Assembly (NCBI GenBank): GCA_964424115.1
Contig: CAYRHN010000013.1
Span: 1 to 64,000 of the forward strand
Reading direction: 5' to 3'
DNA from: CAYRHN01 sp964424115
GTDB taxonomy: Bacteria > Chloroflexota > Anaerolineae > Anaerolineales > Anaerolineaceae
Length of the DNA stretch: 64,000 bases
Shown here: positions 1-8,426 of the stretch, piece by piece
Layout: every line of letters begins with the position of its first letter
Numbering within the stretch: position 1 is the stretch's first letter
Notes under the pieces: generated by a model
What the model was told of the DNA's origin: nothing
Databases searched by the model: none
The model's input: the letters and a program-made list of their open reading frames with translations, nothing else
Made by a program: the position numbers and the translations under genes

Positions 1-24
1 TCAAGAGGCTTCTTTTTTTCAACT

Positions 25-62
25 ACCCCTGGAATATAGCCAAACTCCAGGGGTGTTTTTTT
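25..62 (+). terminator. Rho-independent terminator of a gene left of the window
   Basis: A 9-bp perfect stem (25-33 with 46-54) is followed by a run of seven T with one G at its start (54-62). The T run is on the plus strand, so it ends a plus-strand transcript entering from the left. The minus-strand lipoprotein gene that ends at 78 converges on it. Confidence 0.6.
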
Positions 63-77
63 ATGCTCCAGGCTTTT

Positions 78-902
78 TTACTTGATCTCCAGCGAGCTCA
101 TCATCGCATCCAACTGGGCCAGGTCGGGGGTGAAGGTGTTACCCGCCTGTGCATTGAGGCTTTTGACCACGTTATTCAGGTAGGCGAGGAAATCGCTGGT
201 GAACTCGGGCGGCTCGTTGCCGGTGACAGTGCCATCCCCAGGCAGGCTGGGATGGTTGATGGGCAGTACCGCGGCCACGTAGTATTTGCCGTCGCTGGTC
301 ACGCCCTGGTAGGTGTAGATCAACTCGCTGTTGTTGACCGGCACGATGCCCTGGGAGAACATGGTCAGGTAGCGCAGGCCCATGCCGTTCTTGAAATCCA
401 GGTAGCGTACATGGGTGTGGAAGATCTGGGCGGCGTTGAACATGGGCAGGAAGGGCATATTCTCAAGCTCCTGCGGAGCTTGAAGCACGGTTTGCAACGC
501 AGTCACGATCTGCCCGGCGCCCTCGTTATATTCTCCCAGCTCAGCCAGCGGGTAGATGAATATTTTCGGTTTCATCAGGTGGTTGTTGATGGGATATTCC
601 TGGAGGGTCAAGACGGTGTATTCGGGCATGATCTTCCAATAAGGTGCATTCGTATCCGCGGATACGGCCGGGACCTTTGTTGTCTCAAAACCACCGGCGA
701 TATTTCCTGTATCCAGTGAAATTTGAAGCCAATCATCCGACACCGAATCCGGCGTGGCAACAGCGGTGGGTTGTGCCGCGACCGTATCGGTCGGCTTGAC
801 CGGCCCATTTGCGCTGCCGGCGCAGGCCGAGAGCAGGATCGAACCCGCCAGAAGGGCGGTAAAGACGATGGACTTTAATACAGTATTCTTATGGGTGAAC
901 AT
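78..902 (-). CDS. Lipoprotein of unknown function
   Basis: About 274 residues. The N-terminus is a lipoprotein signal: a basic start, a hydrophobic core and the lipobox LLSAC, so the mature protein should begin at that cysteine and be lipid-anchored outside the membrane. A linker rich in T, P, A and V follows, which is typical of Chloroflexota lipoproteins. The start is taken at the second of two in-frame ATGs (902), because AAGGAGA lies directly against the ATG at 908 but about 6 nt before the one at 902. The body has no motif I recognise; it is aromatic-rich and looks like one globular domain. It stands alone, converging with the terminator at 25-62. Calling it an exported lipoprotein is secure; its role is unknown. 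Confidence 0.75.
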   Translation of the reverse strand: MFTHKNTVLKSIVFTALLAGSILLSACAGSANGPVKPTDTVAAQPTAVATPDSVSDDWLQISLDTGNIAGGFETTKVPAVSADTNAPYWKIMPEYTVLTLQEYPINNHLMKPKIFIYPLAELGEYNEGAGQIVTALQTVLQAPQELENMPFLPMFNAAQIFHTHVRYLDFKNGMGLRYLTMFSQGIVPVNNSELIYTYQGVTSDGKYYVAAVLPINHPSLPGDGTVTGNEPPEFTSDFLAYLNNVVKSLNAQAGNTFTPDLAQLDAMMSSLEIK

Positions 903-1069
903 ATGCATTCTCCTTTGTTTGCGGTGATCATTTCACCTGGAATTAGACGCCGAAAGCCAAAAAAAGTTCCAGGATACAGGCCTCATTTTCTGGCAATCCT
1001 TTGGCAATGAGCGTGGGTATAAAGGGATATGGTTATTCTTCACCCCATCACCCCTTTGGAGGGAACCGC

Positions 1070-2419
1070 ATGAAACCCTTTTCCCGTTCTACAGCCGTCC
1101 TATCCCTGGCGATCCTTTCCACGTGGATCTGCGCCGCAGCATTCCCGGCTGCTGCGGACAGGATCCAATCCGACGCGGAGCAGAAAGTGGTCGCCGCGGA
1201 CGGGGCCGCATCCGACGGGTACGGTTACGCCGTGGCCATTTCCGACGACGGCCAGACCGCCCTGGTTGGCACCTATTACCAGTACAACACGACCTTTCCG
1301 GCCGGCCCCGGCGATGTGTATGTATATGTTCTGGAAGAGGGAAGCTGGGCCCTCCAGCAAAAATTGACCCCGCCTGCCATGCCGGAATCGGACGAATTCG
1401 GTTACTCGCTGGCCATCTCTGCCGACGGCAGCACCGCCCTGATCGGCGCCAAAGGCGGGGATGTGGGCGCCAACACCAACCAGGGCGCGGCGTATGTCTT
1501 CACGCGCAGCGGCAGCGCCTGGAGCCAGCAGGCGCTCCTGCTGGCCGCGGATGGGGCGGGTGGGGACCGCTTTGGCATTTCGGTGGCGCTATCGGACGAC
1601 GGCAGCACGGCTCTGGTCGGCGCCTACGTGGATGACCTCGGCGCGAATGCCGACCAGGGCTCGGTTTACGTCTTCACCCGCAGCGGCACAACCTGGAGCC
1701 CGCAGGCGCAGCTTTCTGCTGCGGACGGCGCAGCCGGAGATTATTTTGGGCGCTCGGCGGCGCTCTCCAGCGACGGCAATACCGCTGTGATCGGCGCGAA
1801 TATGAAAAAAATCGGCGCCAACAACAAGCAAGGCTCGGCCTATGTGTTCACGCGCAGCGGCACGACCTGGAGCCAGCAAGCCCAGCTAACCGCCCTGGAT
1901 GGGGGAGGCTATGACTGGTTGGGGGCATCCGTCTCCATCTCCGGGGATGGCAACACCGCCCTGGCCGGTGCGGAGGGACACACAGTCGGAGATAATTCCA
2001 CCCAGGGGGCTGCATACGTTTTTACCCGCAGCGGTACTAATTGGAGCCAGCAGGCCCAGTTAACCGCTCTGGACGGCGAAGAAAGCGACTGGTTTGGCGG
2101 CGCGGTCTCGCTCTCCGCCAATGGCAGCACCGCCCTGGTCGGCGCGCACTGGGACATGGTGGGCAGCCTGATGACCGGTTCAGCCTATATTTTTTCTGGC
2201 GGCGGCGCCAGCTGGTCGCAAACCGGCCACCTCGTCCCAGCGGATGCCGCCAGCGGAGATAATTTTGCCGTGTCGGTGTCGGTCTCTGGCGACGGCAAGG
2301 TGGCGTTGGCAGGCGCAGACCTGGCACATGTCGGCGGGGCAGCCGACCAGGGCGCGGCCTACTTCTTCACCGCCCCGGCGCTGGATCATTTTGTCTTCCT
2401 GCCGATGGTGACACGTTAG
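1070..2419 (+). CDS. Secreted FG-GAP repeat protein
   Basis: 449 residues. The start is the ATG at 1070 behind GGAGGGA (1059-1065); an in-frame ATG at 1001 has no ribosome site and would bury the signal peptide. A signal peptide (MKPFSRS.., cleavage near AAA) is followed by about seven repeats of roughly 55 residues with the pattern D-x-F-G-x-S-V-x-I-S-x-D-G-x-T-A-L-V-G-A ... A-Y-V-F-T-R-S-G. This is the FG-GAP/integrin-alpha-like beta-propeller repeat, so a calcium-binding extracellular propeller for adhesion or matrix binding is likely. The protein ends in FVFLPMVTR, a short hydrophobic L-P tail shared with other exported proteins in this window. Fold and export are well supported; the ligand is unknown. 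Confidence 0.85.
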   Translation: MKPFSRSTAVLSLAILSTWICAAAFPAAADRIQSDAEQKVVAADGAASDGYGYAVAISDDGQTALVGTYYQYNTTFPAGPGDVYVYVLEEGSWALQQKLTPPAMPESDEFGYSLAISADGSTALIGAKGGDVGANTNQGAAYVFTRSGSAWSQQALLLAADGAGGDRFGISVALSDDGSTALVGAYVDDLGANADQGSVYVFTRSGTTWSPQAQLSAADGAAGDYFGRSAALSSDGNTAVIGANMKKIGANNKQGSAYVFTRSGTTWSQQAQLTALDGGGYDWLGASVSISGDGNTALAGAEGHTVGDNSTQGAAYVFTRSGTNWSQQAQLTALDGEESDWFGGAVSLSANGSTALVGAHWDMVGSLMTGSAYIFSGGGASWSQTGHLVPADAASGDNFAVSVSVSGDGKVALAGADLAHVGGAADQGAAYFFTAPALDHFVFLPMVTR

Positions 2420-2463
2420 AGCGGCCGATCCGCGGACGGCGGCAGCCAGCACCCCACAACACC

Positions 2464-2503
2464 CCCAGAAAAAACCGGCGGAACCCCGCCGGTTTTTTCT
2501 GGG
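2464..2503. terminator. Strong hairpin terminator, symmetric
   Basis: An 18-bp perfect inverted repeat (2464-2481 with 2486-2503) has a GC core (CCGGCGG), a 4-nt loop and A6/T6 flanks. The T6 lies on the 3' side whichever strand is read. It ends the FG-GAP gene. The rest of 2504-2650 has no other gene or clear signal. Confidence 0.85.
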
Positions 2504-2654
2504 AAATCCAACGCACCCATTGGTTGAGCTTGCCCCAGGATATCAACGCGCGCCGGTCTTTGGATCCTTTCCACCCTTAAGGATCATTTCACAAGAACGC
2601 CTTTATCCCCACCCTGTTCCAGCTCTGGCCAGGCAACCTGCACTTTTATTAATA

Positions 2655-2663
2655 TGCTACACT
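2655..2663 (+). promoter_or_regulatory. Possible extended -10 promoter for the cytochrome unit
   Basis: TG-C-TACACT matches an extended -10 (TGnTAnnnT), 51 nt before the ATG at 2715. No good -35 is visible. The same TATGCTACACT string occurs at 48391-48401 before another plus-strand gene. Confidence 0.35.
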
Positions 2664-2714
2664 AATATTACTCTGGACAGAACCATTAGAAAGAATTGAT
2701 TCCAAGGAGGTAGA

Positions 2715-3986
2715 ATGCAAACAAAACCTGTCTCCAAATTTCCGCGCGTGCTGGTCTTCGGCATTGTGGGGATCATCATCCTTTTCGGTCTGTTCCTGCT
2801 CTTACGGCTGACCACCCAGCCGGTTGCGCCTCAGGCATCCGCCGCTCCCGTGGATGCCCTGGCCAATTCCACGGATGACTGCGTGACATGCCACCGCAGC
2901 GCCAGCCCCGGCATTGTCCAGCAGTTCGGGCGCAGCAGCATGGCCGCCGCCAAGGTCACCTGCACCAATTGCCACGAAGTGGCTGCGGACTACCCCGGCG
3001 CGGTGGCTCACGAAGGTACCTATGTTTTGCCCACCCCTTCCACCGCCAAATGCGAGACCTGCCACGAGGCGGAAGTGGCCCAGTACAACCAGTCCCGGCA
3101 CGGCATTCCGGCCTGGGTGGCCGTGGAAGGCAGCAAAGATCTCTCTCCCGATCTGATGGCCGTTTACCAGTCCATTCCCGAAGGCCAATTCTCGCCCGAT
3201 AAATCCCGCAACGCTATCGCAGCCTTGGAAGGGCCTGAGATCACTGCCTTTGCCTGCGAAACCTGCCATGCCATCGGCCGCCCCGCCGAAGATGGTTCGG
3301 TAGGCCAGTGCCAATCCTGCCACCTGCGCCATGAATTCAGCCTGGAACAGGCGCGCAAGCCCGAAACCTGCAATGCCTGCCACATCGGGCCAGATCACCC
3401 GCAGTGGGAGATCTTTACTGAATCGCCGCACGGCATCATGGTTGCCACCAGCTCTGAACGCTTCCATTGGGACGCCGACCCCGGCACCCTGACCACGGAA
3501 GATTTTCCGGCGCCCACCTGCGCCACCTGCCACCTGAGCGGGTTTGGGGGCGCCGCCACTACGCACGATGTGGGAGAGCGCCTCTCGTGGTATCTGTTTG
3601 CCCCGGTGAGCGAACGCCGCCCGGCCTGGCAGGATAACATGACCCGCATGCAAACGATCTGCCTGGAATGCCACAATAAGAATTTTGTCGAGACCTTCTA
3701 CACCGATGCGGATAAAGCCACCCTGTCGGTCAACGACTTTGTCAACGAAGGCACAGCCATCACCAAGCCCCTCTATGATCAAAACATCCTCAGCAGCGTG
3801 CCGTTTGACGACCCGATCAAGTTCACCGAATTTGAACTGTGGCACCATTGGGGCCGCACTGCCAAGTTTGGAACCTGGATGCAGGGTCCGGACTATACCC
3901 AATGGCACGGCGCCTACGAGATGGTCAAAGCCCTGGCAGAATTGCGCGCCGAGACATTCCAAAAACTGCAAGATGCAGGCAAATAA
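2715..3986 (+). CDS. Membrane-anchored octahaem cytochrome c, hydroxylamine oxidoreductase-like
   Basis: 423 residues with AAGGAGG just upstream of the ATG. One hydrophobic helix (about residues 11-31) acts as an uncleaved anchor, leaving a large extracytoplasmic domain. Eight CxxCH haem sites are visible, starting at residues 56, 83, 113, 181, 199, 219, 269 and 316. The C-terminal part has the HAO-family signature W-H-H-x-G-R ... G-P-D-Y-T-Q-W-H-G-A-Y-E (376-402). The HAO family includes hydroxylamine and hydrazine dehydrogenases and reductive octahaem enzymes acting on nitrite or hydroxylamine. Two tyrosines (394 and 401) are candidates for a P460-type cross-link, but only an alignment can decide. 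The next gene begins 3 nt after the stop, so the partner is probably that membrane protein. Direction of catalysis and substrate are not known. Confidence 0.85.
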   Translation: MQTKPVSKFPRVLVFGIVGIIILFGLFLLLRLTTQPVAPQASAAPVDALANSTDDCVTCHRSASPGIVQQFGRSSMAAAKVTCTNCHEVAADYPGAVAHEGTYVLPTPSTAKCETCHEAEVAQYNQSRHGIPAWVAVEGSKDLSPDLMAVYQSIPEGQFSPDKSRNAIAALEGPEITAFACETCHAIGRPAEDGSVGQCQSCHLRHEFSLEQARKPETCNACHIGPDHPQWEIFTESPHGIMVATSSERFHWDADPGTLTTEDFPAPTCATCHLSGFGGAATTHDVGERLSWYLFAPVSERRPAWQDNMTRMQTICLECHNKNFVETFYTDADKATLSVNDFVNEGTAITKPLYDQNILSSVPFDDPIKFTEFELWHHWGRTAKFGTWMQGPDYTQWHGAYEMVKALAELRAETFQKLQDAGK

Positions 3987-3989
3987 CCC

Positions 3990-4910
3990 ATGGCTGACCT
4001 GCTTGGCGAAGCCATCCCGATCATAAAACGCATCCGCATCCCGATCACCCGCGATCAGGCCGTGCTGCTGCTGGCGGCCGTGAACGAGCTGGTGCTGGGG
4101 GTGGATACTTACCTGGCCCATTCGATCACCGGAACGCTCAAGCCCGGCGAATGGATCCCGGTCATATTTGGAACGGTGTCCGGGTTGGCCCTGCTCGTGG
4201 CGGGATTGATCTCGCTGCGCAAACGGATGCTGGCGAACACCATCGCCACCCTGGTCTTCCTGGCCAGTATTGCGGTAGGGATCCTGGGCTCATATTACCA
4301 CCTGAACCGGGCTTTGCTGCCGGATGCACCCGCCGGCCAGCAGATCACCACCTTCCTGCTGGTCTACGGGCCGCCGCTGTTGGGGCCGATCACCTTTGCC
4401 CTGATTGGCGTGCTGGGCATCAGTGCCGCCTGGGAAGAGGATCCAGTAGACAGTGGGCAAGTGCGGCTGCTGGGCAATCTGCGCATCAAAATGCCCCTCT
4501 CCAAGACGCGCGCTTACTTCCTGATGACCGCACTCTTCATCCTGGTCACCCTGTTGAACAGCGTGCTGGACCATTCGCGGACCAATTTCGTCAACCCGTG
4601 GCTGTGGCTGCCCACCATCGTTGGAGCCTTTGCCATGCTGGTCACCACCGCCATGGGTGTTTATGACCGCCTGGAACGCAAAGATCTGATCACGTATATC
4701 GTCACGATGGTGGTCATGGCCCTGGTCGGGCTGTTGGGCGCGTACTTCCACGTGGGTTATAATCTGACCGGGCAAGGCGCGATCCTGACAGAACGGTTCA
4801 TCCACGGCGCACCGGTCCTGGCGCCGCTCCTGTTTGCCAACGTAGCTCTGCTGGGCTTGCTGATTTTGCTCAATCCGGTCCTTGAAGAAAGGAAACCAAA
4901 GGATCAATAA
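3990..4910 (+). CDS. Internally duplicated polytopic membrane protein, possible cytochrome b-like partner
   Basis: 306 residues, about eight membrane helices in two homologous halves. Half 1 (about 36-145) and half 2 (about 187-292) share D-x-Y-L-A-H-S-I-T / V-L-D-H-S-R-T, E-W-I-P / L-W-L-P, G-S-Y-Y-H / G-A-Y-F-H, and Y-G-P-P-L-L-G-P / H-G-A-P-V-L-A-P. Each half keeps a histidine at the start of its first loop (H44/H195) and another in a central helix (H104/H254). Such paired histidines could bind haem b. I do not recognise a named family. The gene is 3 nt downstream of an octahaem cytochrome, so a quinone-linked electron carrier or a membrane anchor is the natural inference. The duplication is directly visible; haem binding is not proven. 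Confidence 0.75.
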   Translation: MADLLGEAIPIIKRIRIPITRDQAVLLLAAVNELVLGVDTYLAHSITGTLKPGEWIPVIFGTVSGLALLVAGLISLRKRMLANTIATLVFLASIAVGILGSYYHLNRALLPDAPAGQQITTFLLVYGPPLLGPITFALIGVLGISAAWEEDPVDSGQVRLLGNLRIKMPLSKTRAYFLMTALFILVTLLNSVLDHSRTNFVNPWLWLPTIVGAFAMLVTTAMGVYDRLERKDLITYIVTMVVMALVGLLGAYFHVGYNLTGQGAILTERFIHGAPVLAPLLFANVALLGLLILLNPVLEERKPKDQ

Positions 4911-5772
4911 TCTTCTTCGCATCTCCCTTTATATATTCTTGCTGATCAGCCTGGCTGGCTGCGCAGCGGCGACCCAAACCCCCACCGCCGTTCCCATCCC
5001 CACTGCCCCTGCCCGGCCGTCTCTCTCCGCGGAGGACCCGAAGGCGGTTCCGATGACAACCGAGTGCCGTTCGGCGGTGGAGGGGTTGGCGCAGCTCAAG
5101 GCTGGGTTGGAACTGCCCGCGCACCTCTCCGCCTCCGAGCCATACCGCCTGGAGGGGGATTTCGACCCGAATCAATATTTTACCGTCCTGACCCACCTGA
5201 AACTGGCCCCCGGATATGTGCTGGACTTTCTCTATTTCAGCGACAAAACCGGCGGAACACCGCTGGTCTATGCGCGTAAGAGCGGGGATGCGCCTTACAC
5301 CTCCTACGCGGATTTCCTGGCCTCCTTCGGCGAAGAAGTGACCGACGAGACCGCCTACGGCACGCTTGGCCATGCCTATGACTTTCTCCAGCAGGTGCAG
5401 GCCAACGGTTCGCCGGAAAGCTACTTTGAACACGTGACCCTGGCCTACCTGGGGGCGCATTTTTACTTGCAAGGCAACAGCCGGTACTACGACACAGTGC
5501 TGCTGTGCGGCAGCGACCTGCAGGCGGTGGAGGACGAAGTGGCCAAATACGGCCTGGAACTGCCGGCCGAGGTGAAAGAGCAGGCCGCCGCGCTGGATTT
5601 TACCCCGCTGGTGAAGATGGGCGAGGGCAGCGTGACCGTGCGCACGGTCACCTTCACCAAGTGGGGCGGCTTCTACGAGAGCGTGTATATCCTCAATAAA
5701 TATAATCCGGCTGAGATCCTGGACGTGGAGCACCGCCAGTTGATCGAGTACGACTGCGGGCTAAGGTTTTGA
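4882..5772 (+). CDS. Lipoprotein of unknown function, third gene of the cytochrome unit
   Basis: 296 residues from a TTG at 4882, which overlaps the end of the membrane-protein gene by 29 nt. No ATG is available near the signal peptide, so the TTG with translational coupling is the best choice. The lipobox LAGC closes the signal peptide and a T/P/A-rich linker follows. The mature part begins with an S-A-V-E-G-L-A-Q-L-K-A-G segment and is a single globular domain with no motif I recognise; it has no CxxCH. Its overlap with the preceding gene suggests co-expression with the cytochrome and membrane protein, perhaps as an accessory or assembly lipoprotein. Export and anchoring are secure; the role is inference. 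Confidence 0.7.
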   Translation: MKKGNQRINNLLRISLYIFLLISLAGCAAATQTPTAVPIPTAPARPSLSAEDPKAVPMTTECRSAVEGLAQLKAGLELPAHLSASEPYRLEGDFDPNQYFTVLTHLKLAPGYVLDFLYFSDKTGGTPLVYARKSGDAPYTSYADFLASFGEEVTDETAYGTLGHAYDFLQQVQANGSPESYFEHVTLAYLGAHFYLQGNSRYYDTVLLCGSDLQAVEDEVAKYGLELPAEVKEQAAALDFTPLVKMGEGSVTVRTVTFTKWGGFYESVYILNKYNPAEILDVEHRQLIEYDCGLRF

Positions 5773-5803
5773 TCATCGCCTGATGGAAATTGAAAATCTC
5801 CCT

Positions 5804-5830
5804 GCCAGAGCGCGAAGACGCGAAGGCACG
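5804..5830. repeat. Degenerate intergenic word repeat (GCGAAGACGCGAAGG type)
   Basis: The spacer between converging lipoprotein genes contains GCGCGAAGACGCGAAGG. It resembles the AGACGCAAAGG arms at 27579-27611 and belongs to a class of short phrases that recurs in gene-free gaps of this window. Confidence 0.35.
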
Positions 5831-5897
5831 TTAAGGCTTTTAATAATTAAACTAGAAGTGAAAATGCCAGGACCAGGTCAAGTAGCCTAACGACCAC

Positions 5898-6545
5898 CTA
5901 ACCACCATAATAGGTTTGATGGAGCAATTCTATTCCATCCCGGGTCAAGATAAATTTTATCCAACCGTGTGAACCCTGCCGGGGGACCCTCACCAGATGA
6001 TATGGGGAAGTAACTATATCGCCTGCCCACATTGCCGGATCGCGCTCGGTGAACCGCGCGTCAATGGTGATCGTGTCCTCCTGCATAATAATATGTTGGA
6101 TCTCCACCCCGTAATTGGTGGTCGGTTTGATCCCCTGGTACACCACCAGAACATAATATTTTCTGAAATCCACTTCCTGGAGGCTGGATAGAGCCTGGGG
6201 CGAGATCGTATTGGTCAATTGGGGAATGCTGTCCTTATCGAACACGACTGCAATGTCCGGCTCCACACCGCGAAAGCCGTAACCCGTGCCTGACGATTCG
6301 GATTTTTCAATCGTCTCAAAAGGCAATTCTCCAATCCCCAAAGCAGTGGCTGTGGGTTGCAGGGTTACGATCGGAATCACATAAGCGGTCGGGATCTGGT
6401 TCGCGAACGTCGGTTCCCCCTTCCCTGCGCTCGTTGCTATTGGCTTCTGGGTCTGGCAAGCTGTAACGGCTAAAAATAAGATCGACGCAAGACAGTACAA
6501 CAAGATATCGTTTTGAGAATGAGTTCCTTTGATCATGGATATCAA
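5898..6545 (-). CDS. Small lipoprotein with PrcB-like C-terminal domain
   Basis: 215 residues. The N-terminal stretch is hydrophobic and ends in VTAC, a probable lipobox, followed by a T/P-rich linker. The C-terminal third reads Y-Y-V-L-V-V-Y-Q-G-x-K-P-T-T-N-Y-G-V-E-I ... S-P-Y-H-L-V-R-V-P. This is the pattern of the PrcB C-terminal family: a beta-rich domain with a conserved G-x-K-x-x-x-x-Y-x-V-x-I turn and an S-P-Y-x-x-V-x-V-P strand. The family is named for stabilising an extracellular protease complex, but its general role is unclear. The start overlaps the stop of the upstream gene by 4 nt, so the two form an operon. Base composition is more AT-rich than in the neighbouring enzymes. Confidence 0.65.
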   Translation of the reverse strand: MISMIKGTHSQNDILLYCLASILFLAVTACQTQKPIATSAGKGEPTFANQIPTAYVIPIVTLQPTATALGIGELPFETIEKSESSGTGYGFRGVEPDIAVVFDKDSIPQLTNTISPQALSSLQEVDFRKYYVLVVYQGIKPTTNYGVEIQHIIMQEDTITIDARFTERDPAMWAGDIVTSPYHLVRVPRQGSHGWIKFILTRDGIELLHQTYYGG

Positions 6546-7216
6546 TCCTCCTTACAATGATTTCCAGTTTTTTCGAGAGAACCAAGGATGGATAACGCTT
6601 CAAGCAAAGCCGGGGAATCAATCGGGTATATGTTTATTGCCAAGAATTTGCCCGGTTCGACTTGCACTTCCATTTCCATTATAGACCAGCCCGTAGAATC
6701 TGTTAGTGAAAAGGCCTGGCCTTCAAAATCGCCCAAGGATACGTTCAGGATCTCTGAAATTTGATAAGAGGAAGTGTGGGGATTTGACCAAATGGATTGC
6801 AGCCAGTTGGATTGCATGGTACCGTAGATTTCCAACATGATTGCATCCGCCGGCATGTTTAACGGTGCGCCGTGATCGAAGGCCAGTTCTCTCGGATCAT
6901 AATTGGCAATTATGGCATGAGAGGAAAAGCTTATAGAGGAAACACCCATCCACCCCGCCGGAATATTCAGGGTAAAAGGAAGATATGGATCTGAAAAACA
7001 GGCTGGACCAGGTATGTATTCACGTTGCGATGCATCCGAATCCATTATTCCTGCATCATCCTCTGTCGGAGGGATTTGAGCATCCGAAACGGTGATCTCT
7101 CCGCCAATATCCGGAGACTTTTCTCCCTCGAACAATTGAAAGGCTGGCTGTGGTTCACATCCCAGGCATAAAATGCCTATCCACATGGCCAAAATAAAAA
7201 CAAATCTTATCTTCAT
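6542..7216 (-). CDS. Lipoprotein of unknown function, paired with the PrcB-like gene
   Basis: 224 residues. The signal peptide ends in the lipobox LCLGC. An acidic, low-complexity linker is followed by a domain beginning P-G-P-A-C-F-S-D-P-Y-L-P-F-T-L-N-I-P-A-G-W. The phrase F-T-L-N-I-P-A-G-W recalls the opening strand of small PsbP/LpqN-like lipoprotein domains, but the match is too short to name the family. A stop/start overlap (6542-6545) couples it to the downstream PrcB-like lipoprotein, suggesting a surface complex. The coding region is AT-richer than the adjacent reductase gene. No function can be assigned. Confidence 0.65.
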   Translation of the reverse strand: MKIRFVFILAMWIGILCLGCEPQPAFQLFEGEKSPDIGGEITVSDAQIPPTEDDAGIMDSDASQREYIPGPACFSDPYLPFTLNIPAGWMGVSSISFSSHAIIANYDPRELAFDHGAPLNMPADAIMLEIYGTMQSNWLQSIWSNPHTSSYQISEILNVSLGDFEGQAFSLTDSTGWSIMEMEVQVEPGKFLAINIYPIDSPALLEALSILGSLEKTGNHCKED

Positions 7217-7270
7217 CCATCCCCTCCTGGATATCCGCTGAAAAAGTTTGGTTAAATAACTTAAAACCGA

Positions 7271-8287
7271 TTAAAACGCCCGTTTATACCCCGGCGTGAG
7301 CCAGGCATTGCCTTTTTCGGCGATCATGGCCGGGGTGAGCAGGAACGGGTTGCGCAGCAGCTCGCGCCCGAAGGCGACAAAATCTGCCTGCCCGTTCTGC
7401 AGGATGGCTTCCGCCATGTCCAGGTGCTTGATCAGCCCAACCGTGATGACCGGCCTGTCAGTGACCTGCTTCACTGCCGCGGCGTAGCCGACCATGTACC
7501 CCGGATAAGCCACCAGGCGCGAGATATCCGCCGAGTTGCCACCGGAAGAGACATGCACCGCGGCGATATCCGGTTCGATCATCTTCACGGTGCGCAGGGT
7601 ATCCTCGATCTGCAGACCGTCCGGCAGGAAATCCACCGCCGAGAGGCGGATGGTGAGCGGAAAATCACCTGGCAGGACGGCCTTGACCGCCGCGATCACC
7701 TCGCGCAGGAAGCGGGCGCGGTTCTCAGGACTGCCGCCGTATTCATCGGTGCGGTGGTTGGTGTGGGGAGAAAGGAACTGGTGGATCAGGTAACCGTGCG
7801 CGCCGTGCAGCTCGATGATCTCGAACCCGGCCTTGACGGCACGCGCCGCCGCGGCGGCATACTTCTCGACCGTCTCAGCGATATCGGCCTTGCTCATCGG
7901 CAGCGGAGCCTTATATTTTTCTGAGAAGGCGCCTGCACTGGGAGCGATGGGCGTCAGCCCGGGGGCGTCGTTCTTGCGCCCGGAATGGATGATCTGGATG
8001 CCCGGTACAGCCCCAAAGCGGCGGATGGCCTCCACCAGGCGGCACATGCCGGGCAGGTGCGCGTCGTCCCACAGGCCCAGATCGTCCGGCGTGATCTGCC
8101 CACGCGGCTCGATCCCGGTCGCCTCGACAATGATCAACCCCACCCCGGCCAGCGAGCGGGTCATGTAATGGGCAATGTGGAAGTCGTTGACAAAGCCGCC
8201 CTGGGCAGTGTACATGCACATGGGCGGCATGACCGCCCGGTTGCGAATTTCGACGTTGCCGATCTTGCCCGGCTCAAACAGCTTCAT
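7271..8287 (-). CDS. NADH:flavin oxidoreductase, Old Yellow Enzyme family (YqjM/NamA-like)
   Basis: 338 residues, full length for the YqjM branch of Old Yellow Enzymes. It is an FMN-dependent ene-reductase that uses NAD(P)H to reduce activated C=C bonds in the cytoplasm. Visible family motifs are R-N-R-A-V-M-P-P-M-C-M-Y, with the YqjM-type redox-tuning cysteine near residue 24, I-Q-I-I-H-S-G-R-K, H-G-A-H-G-Y-L-I-H-Q-F-L-S-P with the two substrate-binding histidines, and R-T-D-E-Y-G-G-S. GGAGATACACC precedes the ATG. It is transcribed away from the ArsR-family promoter region on its left flank, so the two share an intergenic region but no operon. The enzyme family is secure; the physiological substrate is unknown. 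Confidence 0.92.
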   Translation of the reverse strand: MKLFEPGKIGNVEIRNRAVMPPMCMYTAQGGFVNDFHIAHYMTRSLAGVGLIIVEATGIEPRGQITPDDLGLWDDAHLPGMCRLVEAIRRFGAVPGIQIIHSGRKNDAPGLTPIAPSAGAFSEKYKAPLPMSKADIAETVEKYAAAAARAVKAGFEIIELHGAHGYLIHQFLSPHTNHRTDEYGGSPENRARFLREVIAAVKAVLPGDFPLTIRLSAVDFLPDGLQIEDTLRTVKMIEPDIAAVHVSSGGNSADISRLVAYPGYMVGYAAAVKQVTDRPVITVGLIKHLDMAEAILQNGQADFVAFGRELLRNPFLLTPAMIAEKGNAWLTPGYKRAF

Positions 8288-8350
8288 GGTGTATCTCCTG
8301 AGTTGAAATCAACGATCCGAATCCATTATAGCCCACAACCATATTGACTG

Positions 8351-8402
8351 TTTACATTTTTGATTTTTAATTCTATAATATTAACATCTGAGCAATTGCT
8401 CA
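8351..8402 (+). promoter_or_regulatory. Sigma-70 type promoter with ArsR/SmtB-type operator
   Basis: TTTACA (8351-8356) and TATAAT (8374-8379) are separated by 17 nt. The 14-bp perfect palindrome TGAGCAATTGCTCA (8389-8402) sits at the predicted transcription start. It fits the TGAnCA-N2-TGnTCA half-site pattern of SmtB/CzrA operators, so repression by the adjacent regulator and release by metal is expected. Confidence 0.75.
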
Positions 8403-8426
8403 ATTGTTCACGGAGACAAATCAACT

